From: Legionella worsleiensis
Lineage (GTDB): Bacteria; Pseudomonadota; Gammaproteobacteria; Legionellales; Legionellaceae
Reading direction: 5' to 3'
Length of the DNA: 44,693 nt
Assembly: GCF_001467535.1 (NCBI RefSeq)
Contig: NZ_LNZC01000022.1
Location: forward strand, 92,926 to 137,618
The notes below the pieces were generated by a model. The model made no database searches. It had not been told where the DNA came from and saw only the letters and a list, made by a program, of their open reading frames with translations. Below are positions 1 through 7,534 of the stretch, piece by piece; the first letter of the stretch is position 1, and each line of letters opens with the position of its first letter. A program made the position numbers and the translations under genes.

Positions 1-26
1 GTGTGTTCGATTCACATCAGCGGCAT
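1..26 (+). repeat. Left attachment repeat (3' end of a tRNA, attL)
   Basis: The first 26 bases are repeated exactly at 35778-35803. They read as a tRNA T-arm (stem GTGTG, loop TTCGATT, stem CACAT) followed by the acceptor strand CAGCGGC and discriminator A. The tRNA body would lie just outside the window on the left. Weaker similarity continues for about 23 bases beyond the repeat. This is the expected left junction of an element integrated into a tRNA gene. Confidence 0.85.
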
Positions 27-71
27 ATTAAAATCAATGGGTTACAAATTAAAAATCAATATTCCTGAAAA

Positions 72-92
72 TTTGGTACCAATTTTGGTACC
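72..92. promoter_or_regulatory. Paired TTTGGTACC motifs, candidate integrase arm sites (left)
   Basis: TTTGGTACC occurs at 72-80 and 84-92, a spacing of 12 bp. The same pair with the same spacing occurs at 35609-35629 beside the integrase gene. Matched motifs just inside both ends of an integrated element suggest arm-type binding sites for the integrase or its accessory factor. The function is inferred. Confidence 0.55.
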
Positions 93-185
93 GTTTTTGA
101 AATGTAATTGATAGATATTAATTGATATCAAAGTTAAATTAAGCTTTTAAAAAGAGACTATAATTTAATGTCGATAACAATTACT

Positions 186-1316
186 TTATTTAAACACATG
201 ATATTTTTCGTTTAAGGAATATACCAGAGCTGTATATATGCTCTGAGCCATTTGATATTCTTTTTCACTTGTTACCATCCACGGTTTTTCCTTGCTTTGT
301 CTAGCTGGGTGTACGTAATTTCTCATTTTCCTTAAAAGGTGGGCTATTTCTGAAGTATTAAAAACGGCATTTTCAGTCTCTATGTTTTGTATCCAGCCAG
401 CTTTGGTACATACCTGTATAAGTTTATCAAAGCTCCATGTGGTTGGATCTTTTGCCTTGCCTTTCTTTTTGTTTCTTTTGGTATCAGTTTCCTTTATGTC
501 TTGTTTCACAATTTCTTTAAATGCTGCTTCTGCGAGTGGAGTGGATTTTAAACAGATTAATATTAGCGTTCCTTCTAAAGCAGCGGCTAATGCAATAACT
601 CCAGCAAGATAGGCACCTGCTTTTGATGATTTTATCGCATCCTTTTCATAGTTAATTACAGTCTCTCTTAGTATTTCAGAAGTAGCATCCTTATGATGGA
701 AAATTCTACGCCCATGTTCTCGTAACCTATCAAATTCTTTTGGTTTTTTTGCTTTTAAATCTGCAAGATCATTTAAATCAAATTCTCTTAAAGTGTCTAT
801 AAATGTTTCTTCGTATATTTTATCGTATTCTTTTGATAGTTTGTTGTACTCACGTGGCCCTTTTCCAGCAGGCCAGTAATGACCATCTTTAAGGCCATGT
901 TTTTTTTCAATTTTATCCATTTTATTTAAAATTGGGTGAATACGATCATCATAAAATTTGTCACTCCATCTTGAACTGTGAAAGGATTCAATAGGAGTAA
1001 GTATAAGGTATATATATTCTTCTCTACAAAATCTGTAAGACAAATAAAGTGCCTTGGCTTGAAGAACTGTTATTTGTACATCACTAAAATTTGAAAATGA
1101 TAATTTTTTTTCAAATTTATTATCAGGGTATAGTATTTGTGATATTTCCTGCATTATTGATTGCGATTTTGCCCAGTCATCAAGAACTTTCAATGATTTT
1201 TGATTAGAATCGTGACTACTGAGAGTTTTAGACCTTTTTGCAAGTGGTTTTGCGATTAATATTTTTTCAATTGGTTGATCTTGATTGTCGTCCATATGAT
1301 TAATCTCAGATAACAT
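186..1316 (-). CDS. Hypothetical protein with HEPN-like RNxVHP motif
   Basis: This 376-residue protein is not recognised as a whole. The N-terminal 60 residues are polar. The middle is helical and charged. A small Ala-rich helix (GAYLAGVIALAAALEG) is followed by a Lys-rich linker. Near the C-terminus is an LLRKMRNYVHP motif, like the conserved segment of HEPN-type helical domains found in defence and stress proteins, some of which are RNases. The start is uncertain. The first ATG (1316) has TATAAT only about 6 bases upstream, so the internal ATG at residue 8 (MDDNQDQ), with GAG about 10 bases before it, may be the true start. It is the first gene inside the left island end. The HEPN call rests on one motif only. 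Confidence 0.55.
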   Translation of the reverse strand: MLSEINHMDDNQDQPIEKILIAKPLAKRSKTLSSHDSNQKSLKVLDDWAKSQSIMQEISQILYPDNKFEKKLSFSNFSDVQITVLQAKALYLSYRFCREEYIYLILTPIESFHSSRWSDKFYDDRIHPILNKMDKIEKKHGLKDGHYWPAGKGPREYNKLSKEYDKIYEETFIDTLREFDLNDLADLKAKKPKEFDRLREHGRRIFHHKDATSEILRETVINYEKDAIKSSKAGAYLAGVIALAAALEGTLILICLKSTPLAEAAFKEIVKQDIKETDTKRNKKKGKAKDPTTWSFDKLIQVCTKAGWIQNIETENAVFNTSEIAHLLRKMRNYVHPARQSKEKPWMVTSEKEYQMAQSIYTALVYSLNEKYHVFK

Positions 1317-1342
1317 GTCATTATAATGTGATTATAACCTAA

Positions 1343-1367
1343 TAAAAAAGCCTCAATTTAGAGGCTT
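1343..1367 (-). terminator. Rho-independent terminator after ardA
   Basis: On the minus strand a 7-bp stem (AAGCCTC/GAGGCTT, loop of 6) is followed by a run of T. It overlaps the last bases of ardA, so it ends the small-gene/ssb/ardA operon. Confidence 0.85.
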
Positions 1368-1872
1368 AGTAATTTATAAATATATGAGTATCTTCATTGT
1401 ATTGTATTGAACAGTAATCACTAATAAAGAGATCTCGAGCAAAAGCCTCAAAATCAAAATAGCAGATCAAACTATCCGGCATTTGATGGGCATAACAGTC
1501 ATCAAATAACTGCCTGGCAAAATCAACCTCTGAATCATAACAACCTTGGTAATGATCCTCTAACATGGTTTGTGCATCATCTACCGAATAATCACAGAGA
1601 AGGGCTAAGCCTAGCTCTCCGTGTTCTTGAATAAATGAAGCATACTCTACAATGTTACTTATTGACTCATATTCATGAATTTTGATGCTGCCGAATCCTT
1701 CATAATCATGTATTGCGTATTCTTCAGCATTGGGTTTTGGGCTGTTATCCATCATTTCCCAGATTTCTTTAATGATGTCATCTTCGCATTGTGTGGCATC
1801 TATCCATACACCATGCAGGATGGCGTTATTGTAGGATGCTAAACAGGCGACGTAGATTGAAGGGGTGTCCAT
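1366..1872 (-). CDS. ardA: Antirestriction protein ArdA
   Basis: This acidic 168-residue protein has the ArdA signature at its start (PSIYVACLASYNN, then LHGVWIDA). ArdA proteins are elongated mimics of B-form DNA that occupy type I restriction-modification enzymes and protect incoming mobile DNA. Its length is typical of the family, and Asp/Glu are spread along the chain as expected for charge mimicry. The start has a good ribosome site, AAGGAG, about 8 bases upstream. It is the last gene of an operon after ssb, with a terminator overlapping its stop codon. A role in protecting the island during transfer is inferred from the family. No conjugation genes are visible in the window. Confidence 0.93.
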   Translation of the reverse strand: MDTPSIYVACLASYNNAILHGVWIDATQCEDDIIKEIWEMMDNSPKPNAEEYAIHDYEGFGSIKIHEYESISNIVEYASFIQEHGELGLALLCDYSVDDAQTMLEDHYQGCYDSEVDFARQLFDDCYAHQMPDSLICYFDFEAFARDLFISDYCSIQYNEDTHIFINY

Positions 1873-1906
1873 GGGATTATCTCCTTGTATTAAGGGAGCT
1901 ATCCCA

Positions 1907-1926
1907 CACGGGAGCTTGCTCCCGTG
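1907..1926. repeat. Perfect hairpin between ssb and ardA
   Basis: The stem CACGGGAGC pairs with GCTCCCGTG around a TT loop in the 65-bp ssb-ardA gap. No T-run follows on the minus strand, so it is more likely an mRNA-processing or stabilising hairpin, or a partial terminator, than a strong terminator. Confidence 0.6.
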
Positions 1927-1937
1927 GTAGGGTATGA

Positions 1938-2360
1938 TTAAAACGGAATTTCTTCCGAATCCGGTTGCAACATTTCACGCATCTGAGACATGTGCTGTTC
2001 TGCGGTTTTGCTGCTGGATTCATCTGTTGATTTCGGTGGGCTGAGAAGCTGAATGTGGCTAACAATAATGCTTAAGGCTTGGCGTGCTTTGCCCTCATTG
2101 TCAGTCCATTGATTGGAACGCAATTTACCTTCGATATAGACTTGCGAACCTTTTTTTAAATATTCAGCGACTTTAGTCAGCTTTCCAAAAAGCACCAGCT
2201 GATGCCATTCCACTCTGGTTTGCCATTCATCATTCTTTTTGAATGACTCATTAGTAGCCAAAGTGGCGGTGACAAATGATTGTCCGTCTTTTCCGGCGAT
2301 GCTTTTAGGATCAGCACCGAGATTACCGATTAATTGAATGCGATTTAAAGATGCAGTCAT
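1938..2360 (-). CDS. ssb: Single-stranded DNA-binding protein (SSB)
   Basis: This 140-residue bacterial SSB begins with the typical segment (LNRIQLIGNLGADP), has a single OB fold over about residues 1-105, a short flexible linker, and the acidic tip EEIPF, which matches the consensus used to recruit repair and replication partners. SSB coats single-stranded DNA. Island and plasmid copies are thought to support entry of single-stranded DNA during transfer. It has a good ribosome site (AGGAG). It sits between an upstream small gene and downstream ardA on one strand. The linker is shorter than in chromosomal SSBs, which is usual for accessory copies. Confidence 0.95.
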   Translation of the reverse strand: MTASLNRIQLIGNLGADPKSIAGKDGQSFVTATLATNESFKKNDEWQTRVEWHQLVLFGKLTKVAEYLKKGSQVYIEGKLRSNQWTDNEGKARQALSIIVSHIQLLSPPKSTDESSSKTAEQHMSQMREMLQPDSEEIPF

Positions 2361-2391
2361 TGTATTCTCCTGTTATTTTTTAATGTGAGCT

Positions 2392-2437
2392 GCATAACAG
2401 AAAACCATCCGCATAGGCAGATGGTTTTCTGTTATGC
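2392..2437. repeat. 18-bp perfect inverted repeat upstream of ssb
   Basis: GCATAACAGAAAACCATC pairs perfectly with its complement at 2420-2437 around a 10-base loop. It lies between the small gene and ssb. Either strand could form the hairpin. There is no clear T-tract, so an attenuator, an mRNA-processing site or a DNA cruciform are all possible. Confidence 0.75.
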
Positions 2438-2460
2438 GGATAAAACTTAAATTACTTCAA

Positions 2461-2655
2461 TTAACAAGCGATTCGTTGAGTATCAAACTGTTTGAGAAAC
2501 GAAATCAGAGATTCCAATTTATGCAAACTTAACTCTGCCTGCTGAATGTCATGGGATTTAATTTGAAGTCGGTAGCGACTTAATTCATTCACACAACAAT
2601 TCAGCTCAAAGAGCAAATGTTCAATCTCAAGTTGTACTGGTTTCTGTTGTTGCAT
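2461..2655 (-). CDS. Small hypothetical protein, first gene of the ssb-ardA operon
   Basis: I do not recognise this 64-residue protein (MQQQKPVQLEIEHLLFELNC and onward). It is predicted to be helical with heptad-like Leu spacing, so a small coiled-coil or helical hairpin is plausible. A longer in-frame start 11 codons upstream exists, but the ATG at 2655 follows an excellent ribosome site (AAGGAGA), so I use it. It is the first gene after the hammerhead-pseudoknot leader at 2819-2915 and is followed by ssb and ardA. It may act with them during establishment of transferred DNA, but that rests only on position. Confidence 0.7.
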   Translation of the reverse strand: MQQQKPVQLEIEHLLFELNCCVNELSRYRLQIKSHDIQQAELSLHKLESLISFLKQFDTQRIAC

Positions 2656-2818
2656 GCTATCTCCTTGAGTAGGGAGGATTAGCCCCAAAAAGGACTGTTC
2701 ATCCCAATTGGGTTATACAAAAAAGATCACCGAAACATCGGTTGATTTACCTGGTTATTAATGATGATGTGCTTAAAGCACTCCTCGGGCGTAAAGCCGT
2801 AAAACATCTCTTGATGGG

Positions 2819-2864
2819 GTTTCCCTGCTAAACGCTTTGCCATGAATTAGGGAACAAGATGGCA
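2819..2864 (-). ncRNA. H-type pseudoknot downstream of hammerhead (copy A)
   Basis: Stem P1 pairs 2821-2826 with 2849-2854 (TTCCCT/AGGGAA). Stem P2 pairs 2838-2843 with 2859-2864 (TGCCAT/ATGGCA). The order is P1, P2, P1', P2', a classic H-type pseudoknot. The second copy at 8638-8682 keeps P1 and changes P2 to AGCCAC/GTGGCT, with compensatory changes at two base pairs. It begins a few bases after the hammerhead cleavage site on the minus strand, so it would lie near the 5' end of the cleaved mRNA for the small-gene/ssb/ardA operon. Confidence 0.75.
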
Positions 2865-2867
2865 TAT

Positions 2868-2915
2868 CACAAGACCTGGTGGTTTCGTCAGAATTGCACT
2901 GACTCATCAGTTGTG
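2868..2915 (-). ncRNA. Type I hammerhead ribozyme (copy A)
   Basis: Read on the minus strand this has every hammerhead element in order: stem I 5' strand CACAA (2911-2915), core CTGATGA (2904-2910), stem II GTCAG/CTGAC with a 7-base loop (2887-2903), GAAA (2883-2886), stem III ACC/GGT with loop ACCA, cleavage triplet GTC (2873-2875), and stem I 3' strand TTGTG (2868-2872). Stem I is the open one, so it is type I. Predicted cleavage lies between 2873 and 2872. It is upstream of the small gene, ssb and ardA on the same strand. A second copy with changed but still paired stems is at 8685-8738. Confidence 0.88.
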
Positions 2916-2923
2916 TTGCTTTC

Positions 2924-2951
2924 AGATTACCAAGCCAGTATTGGAAATCAA
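2924..2951 (-). promoter_or_regulatory. Candidate promoter placing the hammerhead at the RNA 5' end (copy A)
   Basis: On the minus strand TTGATT (-35, 2946-2951) and TAATCT (-10, 2924-2929) are 16 bases apart. Transcription would begin about 7 bases later, at the first strand of hammerhead stem I. The same arrangement with a 17-base spacer precedes copy B. The hexamers are imperfect, but the conserved position in both copies supports the call. Confidence 0.5.
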
Positions 2952-3062
2952 GATTTTTTTCTTGGTGATATTAAATGAACCCAAATGAACTTATTGTGCT
3001 CTTTTAGTGATAGAGAATGTGTTTCGATAGTTGGTGATTCATCAAGCAGGATGTTGTCTTCA

Positions 3063-3716
3063 TTAACTCCTACAACGATTACCAAACCGTTGTGTTAAAT
3101 ATGCCTGATGCTCAACATCAGTTTCATGTGTTAATGCTAGGCGTAAATACTCTAATCGCCCAACGCAAAATTGAACACGATTTAAACTTAAGACACCATC
3201 GGGGTATTGCTCGATTGCAGAAATTAATTCTTCTATATAAAAAACATTATGAGGTTTGGCACTTTTAAACACGGCTTCCCCACTAAAAACCACGATATTA
3301 TGGATATACTGTGGTTCTATGAAATCAAAGGTCTTTTGAATGGCTTTAACGTGTTTATAATTCTGATGGATGGGGTTTTGAAAGCTGAATTTATCGTAAT
3401 AGAGCGATTGAGACCAGCTTCTTGAGTTGGCTTTAGCGAATATCCATCCCTTGTAATGCTTTGTTTCTATAACGAATATGCCTTTAGTTGTAATTAGAAT
3501 ATGATCGATTTGAGTTGTGGAACCATCCTCTAAACGTAAAGTAATATTGCTTAGAACATGAGCGTCTTTGTTTTGGCAATACTTTGCTAAAGCGTGCCTG
3601 ACTCGAGCTTCACCGCAATTTTCAGCTGCCCGTTTGCGATATCGTCCGGCAATATAACCAAATATAATACCCAGAAAAATTAATGACAAGAAACTAACGA
3701 TTTCAAGATCAACCAT
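3063..3716 (-). CDS. NERD-domain protein, membrane-anchored nuclease-related
   Basis: A 217-residue protein with one N-terminal transmembrane segment (about residues 5-25) followed by Arg/Lys (inside-positive), then a NERD domain. NERD stands for nuclease-related domain, part of the PD-(D/E)xK superfamily. The signature is clear: GE at 35-36, TQIDHILI with D71, then GIFVIETKHYKGW with E84 and K86, matching the D...ExK catalytic pattern. The conserved FQNPIHQN segment follows. Family members are thought to act on DNA, but the substrate here is unknown. The start has a strong ribosome site (GGGGGT). Its stop lies about 110 bases upstream of the hammerhead promoter on the same strand, so read-through into that leader is possible. 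Confidence 0.88.
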   Translation of the reverse strand: MVDLEIVSFLSLIFLGIIFGYIAGRYRKRAAENCGEARVRHALAKYCQNKDAHVLSNITLRLEDGSTTQIDHILITTKGIFVIETKHYKGWIFAKANSRSWSQSLYYDKFSFQNPIHQNYKHVKAIQKTFDFIEPQYIHNIVVFSGEAVFKSAKPHNVFYIEELISAIEQYPDGVLSLNRVQFCVGRLEYLRLALTHETDVEHQAYLTQRFGNRCRS

Positions 3717-3739
3717 ACATCATACCCCCAATGAGCGCA

Positions 3740-4600
3740 TTATTTTAACAGTGCCAATCGATATTTTCCAATTTGGTGAAAACCAAGGGTTTGGTATGCG
3801 CATATAGCGGAATTATCATTGGTGAATAAAATGGCTCTTTTAACTTGTTGGTCGGCAGCTTGTTTGAGGCAAAGGTACACAGCAATTCTGGCAAAACCTT
3901 TATTTCTTAATGAAGGAGGAGTATAAACCGGGCCGATCTGTACAATATCAGGTAGATTGGCATTAAATCCACAGAAGGAAACAGGGGTGTTATTTACAAA
4001 TAAAACCCATCGATTTTGGCTAAGCTGCGTATCTTGAATTTCATCAGTAATGGATTGTTCCAGTGTGCGATTATCAGCATCGTCCCCGAGAGCTTCAATA
4101 TGATAAGCGATAAGCCATTCTTTGATGATATCCATGTCGCAATCTTGTACTGGTTTGAGTGTGCAGCTATATGATTGAATTGCTTGAGGTGAAGTCATTT
4201 TGTCGAGATTAAGTAAGAATAACTTTTCTTGATAATTAATGGCAAATTGTGATGCTTCTAGGTTTAGTTTATCAATGACGAACCCGGCTTGGCTATCTTC
4301 GCCAAGTATACCCGCAATTGGTCTTGTTCTTTTGAGTTCAAATTCTTCTACTAACGCTGATAATACAGAAAAATTTTCAGTTTGCATCATCACATTACCA
4401 TTCCAATAATGAGCTAAAACACCATTAATTTTATTGTTTTCAAAGGACCCGTAATATTCTCCGTGAAATGGTGCATCTTGGTAGGTAATTCCCGAGTGGT
4501 ATAAATTGTTCCTAATGAACATAGTCGTTTCTTGGTAATGATTGAGATAGGATGACAATTCATTTATATGCAATTCGTCTAGCCTTTTTATCGCAATCAT
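3740..4600 (-). CDS. GNAT-family N-acetyltransferase
   Basis: A 286-residue protein with a C-terminal GNAT fold. The acetyl-CoA binding segment is GPVYTPPSLRNKGFARIAV (motif A, RxxGxA-like), followed by the beta-strand and helix RAILFTNDNSAICAYQTLGF typical of motif B. The N-terminal half is a second, degenerate GNAT-like or substrate-binding domain, as in two-domain acetyltransferases of about this length. The enzyme would transfer an acetyl group from acetyl-CoA to an amine. The substrate cannot be read from sequence. The start has the ribosome site GAGG. It is divergent from the next gene, with 95 bp between them. Confidence 0.85.
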   Translation of the reverse strand: MIAIKRLDELHINELSSYLNHYQETTMFIRNNLYHSGITYQDAPFHGEYYGSFENNKINGVLAHYWNGNVMMQTENFSVLSALVEEFELKRTRPIAGILGEDSQAGFVIDKLNLEASQFAINYQEKLFLLNLDKMTSPQAIQSYSCTLKPVQDCDMDIIKEWLIAYHIEALGDDADNRTLEQSITDEIQDTQLSQNRWVLFVNNTPVSFCGFNANLPDIVQIGPVYTPPSLRNKGFARIAVYLCLKQAADQQVKRAILFTNDNSAICAYQTLGFHQIGKYRLALLK

Positions 4601-4695
4601 TTTTTCCTCGATATGATGAATATTTTTAATACACTTTTAAGACATATGCTAAGATAGCCCAATATTGGTTATTATTAAATACAAAATCTCAGAAT

Positions 4696-5727
4696 ATGAT
4701 TACCTTACTTCCCTATAATCCTGAATGGCAAGCTGCGTTTGCAATTGAAAAACAACAGTTATTGCAATTGGATATTAAGAATATAATCCAAGTTGAGCAT
4801 ATTGGCAGTACAGCTATTCCTGGCATTTGTGCAAAACCAGTGATTGATATTTTAATTGGTGTTAAGTGTTTGCGTGAATTTACTTCTGAAGATATCCAAA
4901 AAATTGAATCATTGGGTTATCGATATAACCAGGTTTTCGAATCAGTTTTTCCACATCGACGTTATTTCCAAAAAGACAATGAACATGGTGAGCGAACACA
5001 TCAGATTCATTTGGTTAATTATCCATCTTCTTGGTATGCGAAGCATCTATTATTTCGCAATTATTTGTGTGCTTATCCCAATATTGCTAACGAGTATGAA
5101 GCACTTAAACTTAATTTGATTAAAATTCATGACAATACGATTGATTATGCCAATGCCAAGAATGAATTTTGTCAGGATATTGGTGAGAAAGCCTTTTTGC
5201 ATTTTGGCATTAATAAACCATTCATTGAAACCGTACGTCTTATTGCCTTTATTCCTCAGTTAGCGTGTCATGACGACTATACAATAATGCTTGCAAACCC
5301 TGAGTTTATTCAATGTTATGGTGTTTCATACGATGAGCACCAGGCTTTATGTCGTTTAGAGTCGGATATGAATCATTACAATCAACATGGTTTTGCTCCC
5401 TGGATGTGGTATGACAAGGAAACTCATAGCTTTGTTGGGCGAGGGGGATTAAAGACCTTTATATTCGATGGAAAAGAAGAAGTTGAGTTAACTTATCAAA
5501 TAGTCCAAACCCACTGGGGAAAAGGTTTAGCATTAGAAATGGGACGTGCATCACTGGATTATGCTGAAAAGCATTTGAATTTGGCTAGCACTATTTGTTT
5601 TACTGCTTACAATAATTATCCATCATTGCGCGTTATGGAAAAATTAGGTTTTAAATTTGAGTTTGATTTTGAACATGCAGGGATTACGCACAAGTTTCAT
5701 AGAAAACCTACAATAAAGAAACTATAG
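4696..5727 (+). CDS. GrpB-domain / GNAT acetyltransferase fusion
   Basis: A 343-residue fusion. Residues 1 to about 165 form a GrpB (UPF0157) domain, a nucleotidyltransferase-fold family, with the hallmark VEHIGSTAIPGICAKPVIDI and later RTHQIHLV. Residues from about 175 to the end form a RimJ/RimL-type GNAT domain, with ELTYQIVQTHWGKGLALEMG as the acetyl-CoA loop and the terminal ASLRVMEKLGF-type segment. GrpB-GNAT combinations occur in some bacteria; their substrates are unknown. The start lacks a strong ribosome site. The next gene begins 8 bases after its stop, so the two form an operon of small-molecule modifying enzymes. Confidence 0.88.
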   Translation: MITLLPYNPEWQAAFAIEKQQLLQLDIKNIIQVEHIGSTAIPGICAKPVIDILIGVKCLREFTSEDIQKIESLGYRYNQVFESVFPHRRYFQKDNEHGERTHQIHLVNYPSSWYAKHLLFRNYLCAYPNIANEYEALKLNLIKIHDNTIDYANAKNEFCQDIGEKAFLHFGINKPFIETVRLIAFIPQLACHDDYTIMLANPEFIQCYGVSYDEHQALCRLESDMNHYNQHGFAPWMWYDKETHSFVGRGGLKTFIFDGKEEVELTYQIVQTHWGKGLALEMGRASLDYAEKHLNLASTICFTAYNNYPSLRVMEKLGFKFEFDFEHAGITHKFHRKPTIKKL

Positions 5728-5735
5728 AGGTTGTA

Positions 5736-6602
5736 ATGGATAAAGTAAAAATTGACACACACTTAGTCCAAAAGCTGATTGCTGAGCAATTTCCACAATG
5801 GCAATCATTACCGATACATCCCGTTGCCCAAAGTGGATGGGATAATCGAACATTTCACTTAGGTGAAGAAATGGTGATTCGTTTACCTAGTGATATGGAA
5901 TATGAGCCACAAATAAATAAAGAATATCAATGGTTGCCATGGCTCTCCAAACAACTCTCATTTCAAATCACGCAACCGATTGCACTAGGAAAACCATCAC
6001 CAGATTATCCATGGCATTGGAGTATCAATCGTTGGATTGAAGGGGAGTCTGCTTCAAGACAGAATATTCATGATATGAAATGTTTTGCGGAAGCATTAGG
6101 GAAGTGTTTAAGAGAATTTCAATCTTTAGATGCCACGGGTGGGCCTGTGGCAGGCGCACATAATTTTCATCGAGGTGGTTCGTTAAAGGCTTATGATCAT
6201 GAAGTGCAACTTGCAATTCCTAAAATTAAAGATGCTCATGAGCAAAGCTTTGCCTCATCATTGTGGCAACAGGCACTCTCTTCTGAATGGCACTTAAAAC
6301 CTGTTTGGGTTCACGGAGATATGGCTATTGGCAATATTTTAGTTCGTGATGGAAGGTTGTGTGCACTAATCGATTTCGGCCAACTTGCTGTAGGTGATCC
6401 TGCGTGTGATTTGGTAATAGCATGGAATTTCTTTTCTGGCGAAGAAAGGACAGCATTTAAGAACGCAATTCAATTGGATAATGATACCTGGATACGAGCT
6501 TTGGGGTGGGCATTTTGGAAAACCTTATGCTGGCCAATTAAAGGTACTGATGTAAAAGGAGTTTTGCATGAAATTTATTCCGATTATGAGATGATTAAGT
6601 AA
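5736..6602 (+). CDS. Aminoglycoside phosphotransferase family protein
   Basis: A 288-residue APH/choline-kinase-fold phosphotransferase. The Brenner-type catalytic loop is WVHGDMAIGN (H193, D195, N200), followed by the metal-binding LIDFGQLAVGDPACDL (D213). The N-terminal ATP-binding lobe contains SGWDNRTFHLG and MVIRLPS, the lysine-poor variant seen in APH-like families. It would phosphorylate a hydroxyl on a small molecule. An antibiotic is possible but unproven, since many members have other substrates. Ribosome site AGAGG; it is translated after the GrpB-GNAT gene with an 8-bp gap. It converges with the recombinase gene downstream. Confidence 0.87.
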   Translation: MDKVKIDTHLVQKLIAEQFPQWQSLPIHPVAQSGWDNRTFHLGEEMVIRLPSDMEYEPQINKEYQWLPWLSKQLSFQITQPIALGKPSPDYPWHWSINRWIEGESASRQNIHDMKCFAEALGKCLREFQSLDATGGPVAGAHNFHRGGSLKAYDHEVQLAIPKIKDAHEQSFASSLWQQALSSEWHLKPVWVHGDMAIGNILVRDGRLCALIDFGQLAVGDPACDLVIAWNFFSGEERTAFKNAIQLDNDTWIRALGWAFWKTLCWPIKGTDVKGVLHEIYSDYEMIK

Positions 6603-6634
6603 CCATATCGAATGAAATTATGTGTTGAAAACGG

Positions 6635-7534
6635 TCAGCCCAAATAAATTTTTGTAATACTCAATCTCGAATGCCCAAGCGACTGGCTAATAATTTCTCT
6701 TGCGGTTCTGTCCCAATATTTTTCAAGAGGGTTAAGTTCTTTATATGTTCTACCACCTTGTATTGGGCATATAAGGCCTTTACCAGTTTTATCATAGGAT
6801 TTTGTGATTTCATTATATCTTCGCTGAGCATAAGCATGACGAAGCCCATGGCATTTGCTTAACCCCATTTTTTCTATTACTTCATGATAGTGTGCTAGAT
6901 GATTTTTATAGGTCTTTTCTTTAGGAATGAGGGATAGCCCAGCAGGAATTTGCTTTGTAGCATTGAGTAGCCATAGTCGTTGTTGCTCATTCGTTAGTTT
7001 AATATCACGCCCTATTCCACCTTTTGTCCAGCTGGGTTTTATAACCAATTTATTTCCTTGCCAAGCATCACTGAGCACAATCTTCATTGATTCCTCACGA
7101 CGGAGGCCAAATAGGGATTGGGCTTCGAGGGATAAACGGATCATTGGGTCTGAGCATTTGGAAAAATCGACGTTGTTGATTGCTTTATTGTATTGAGGGG
7201 CATAATTACGTTTATTGATTTGATAACTAACGTTACCTTGTTTAACCAGCTCCGGTTTGTTTAGCACCGAGGCCACTTTTCGCAGTTTAGCCATGTAATT
7301 TTTAATCGTTGCAGGGTTTTTATTCTGGGCTTTCCAGTAATCAACCAGGATGTGTATGTGCTTTGGCTTTAATCCTTTAATGTGCGTGACCATGTAGCCT
7401 AATTCGTGCAAATCTTTGACGCAGCGATTCAGCATATGTTTCATATCTGCCCGGCTGGCGTGGGAGTAGTTTTGGATTTTCTTAATACATTCATTGATTG
7501 AGTACCGGGCGTTTTTAAGTTTGGATTTACTCAT
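6635..7534 (-). CDS. Tyrosine recombinase (XerC/D-like), catalytically complete
   Basis: A 299-residue protein starting at the ATG at 7534, which has a strong ribosome site (GGAGGT) and overlaps the end of the upstream gene. A longer in-frame start is unlikely. An N-terminal SAM-like DNA-binding domain (about 1-95) is followed by the catalytic domain with R145 (GLRREES), K171, H229 and R232 (HGLRH), H288 (LGHSR) and tyrosine Y297 two residues from the end. The pattern is complete for strand exchange through a 3'-phosphotyrosine. It is translationally coupled to a degenerate relative (7527-8336), downstream of the second hammerhead-pseudoknot leader. Its recombination site is unknown; the hairpin cluster at 8764-8935 is one candidate. 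Confidence 0.9.
   Translation of the reverse strand: MSKSKLKNARYSINECIKKIQNYSHASRADMKHMLNRCVKDLHELGYMVTHIKGLKPKHIHILVDYWKAQNKNPATIKNYMAKLRKVASVLNKPELVKQGNVSYQINKRNYAPQYNKAINNVDFSKCSDPMIRLSLEAQSLFGLRREESMKIVLSDAWQGNKLVIKPSWTKGGIGRDIKLTNEQQRLWLLNATKQIPAGLSLIPKEKTYKNHLAHYHEVIEKMGLSKCHGLRHAYAQRRYNEITKSYDKTGKGLICPIQGGRTYKELNPLEKYWDRTAREIISQSLGHSRLSITKIYLG

Noticed and set aside
2819..2915. Reading the hammerhead/pseudoknot region as a plus-strand riboswitch
   Set aside because: The pseudoknot pairs on either strand, but the hammerhead core (CTGATGA, GAAA, GTC) exists only on the minus strand and the downstream genes are on that strand.
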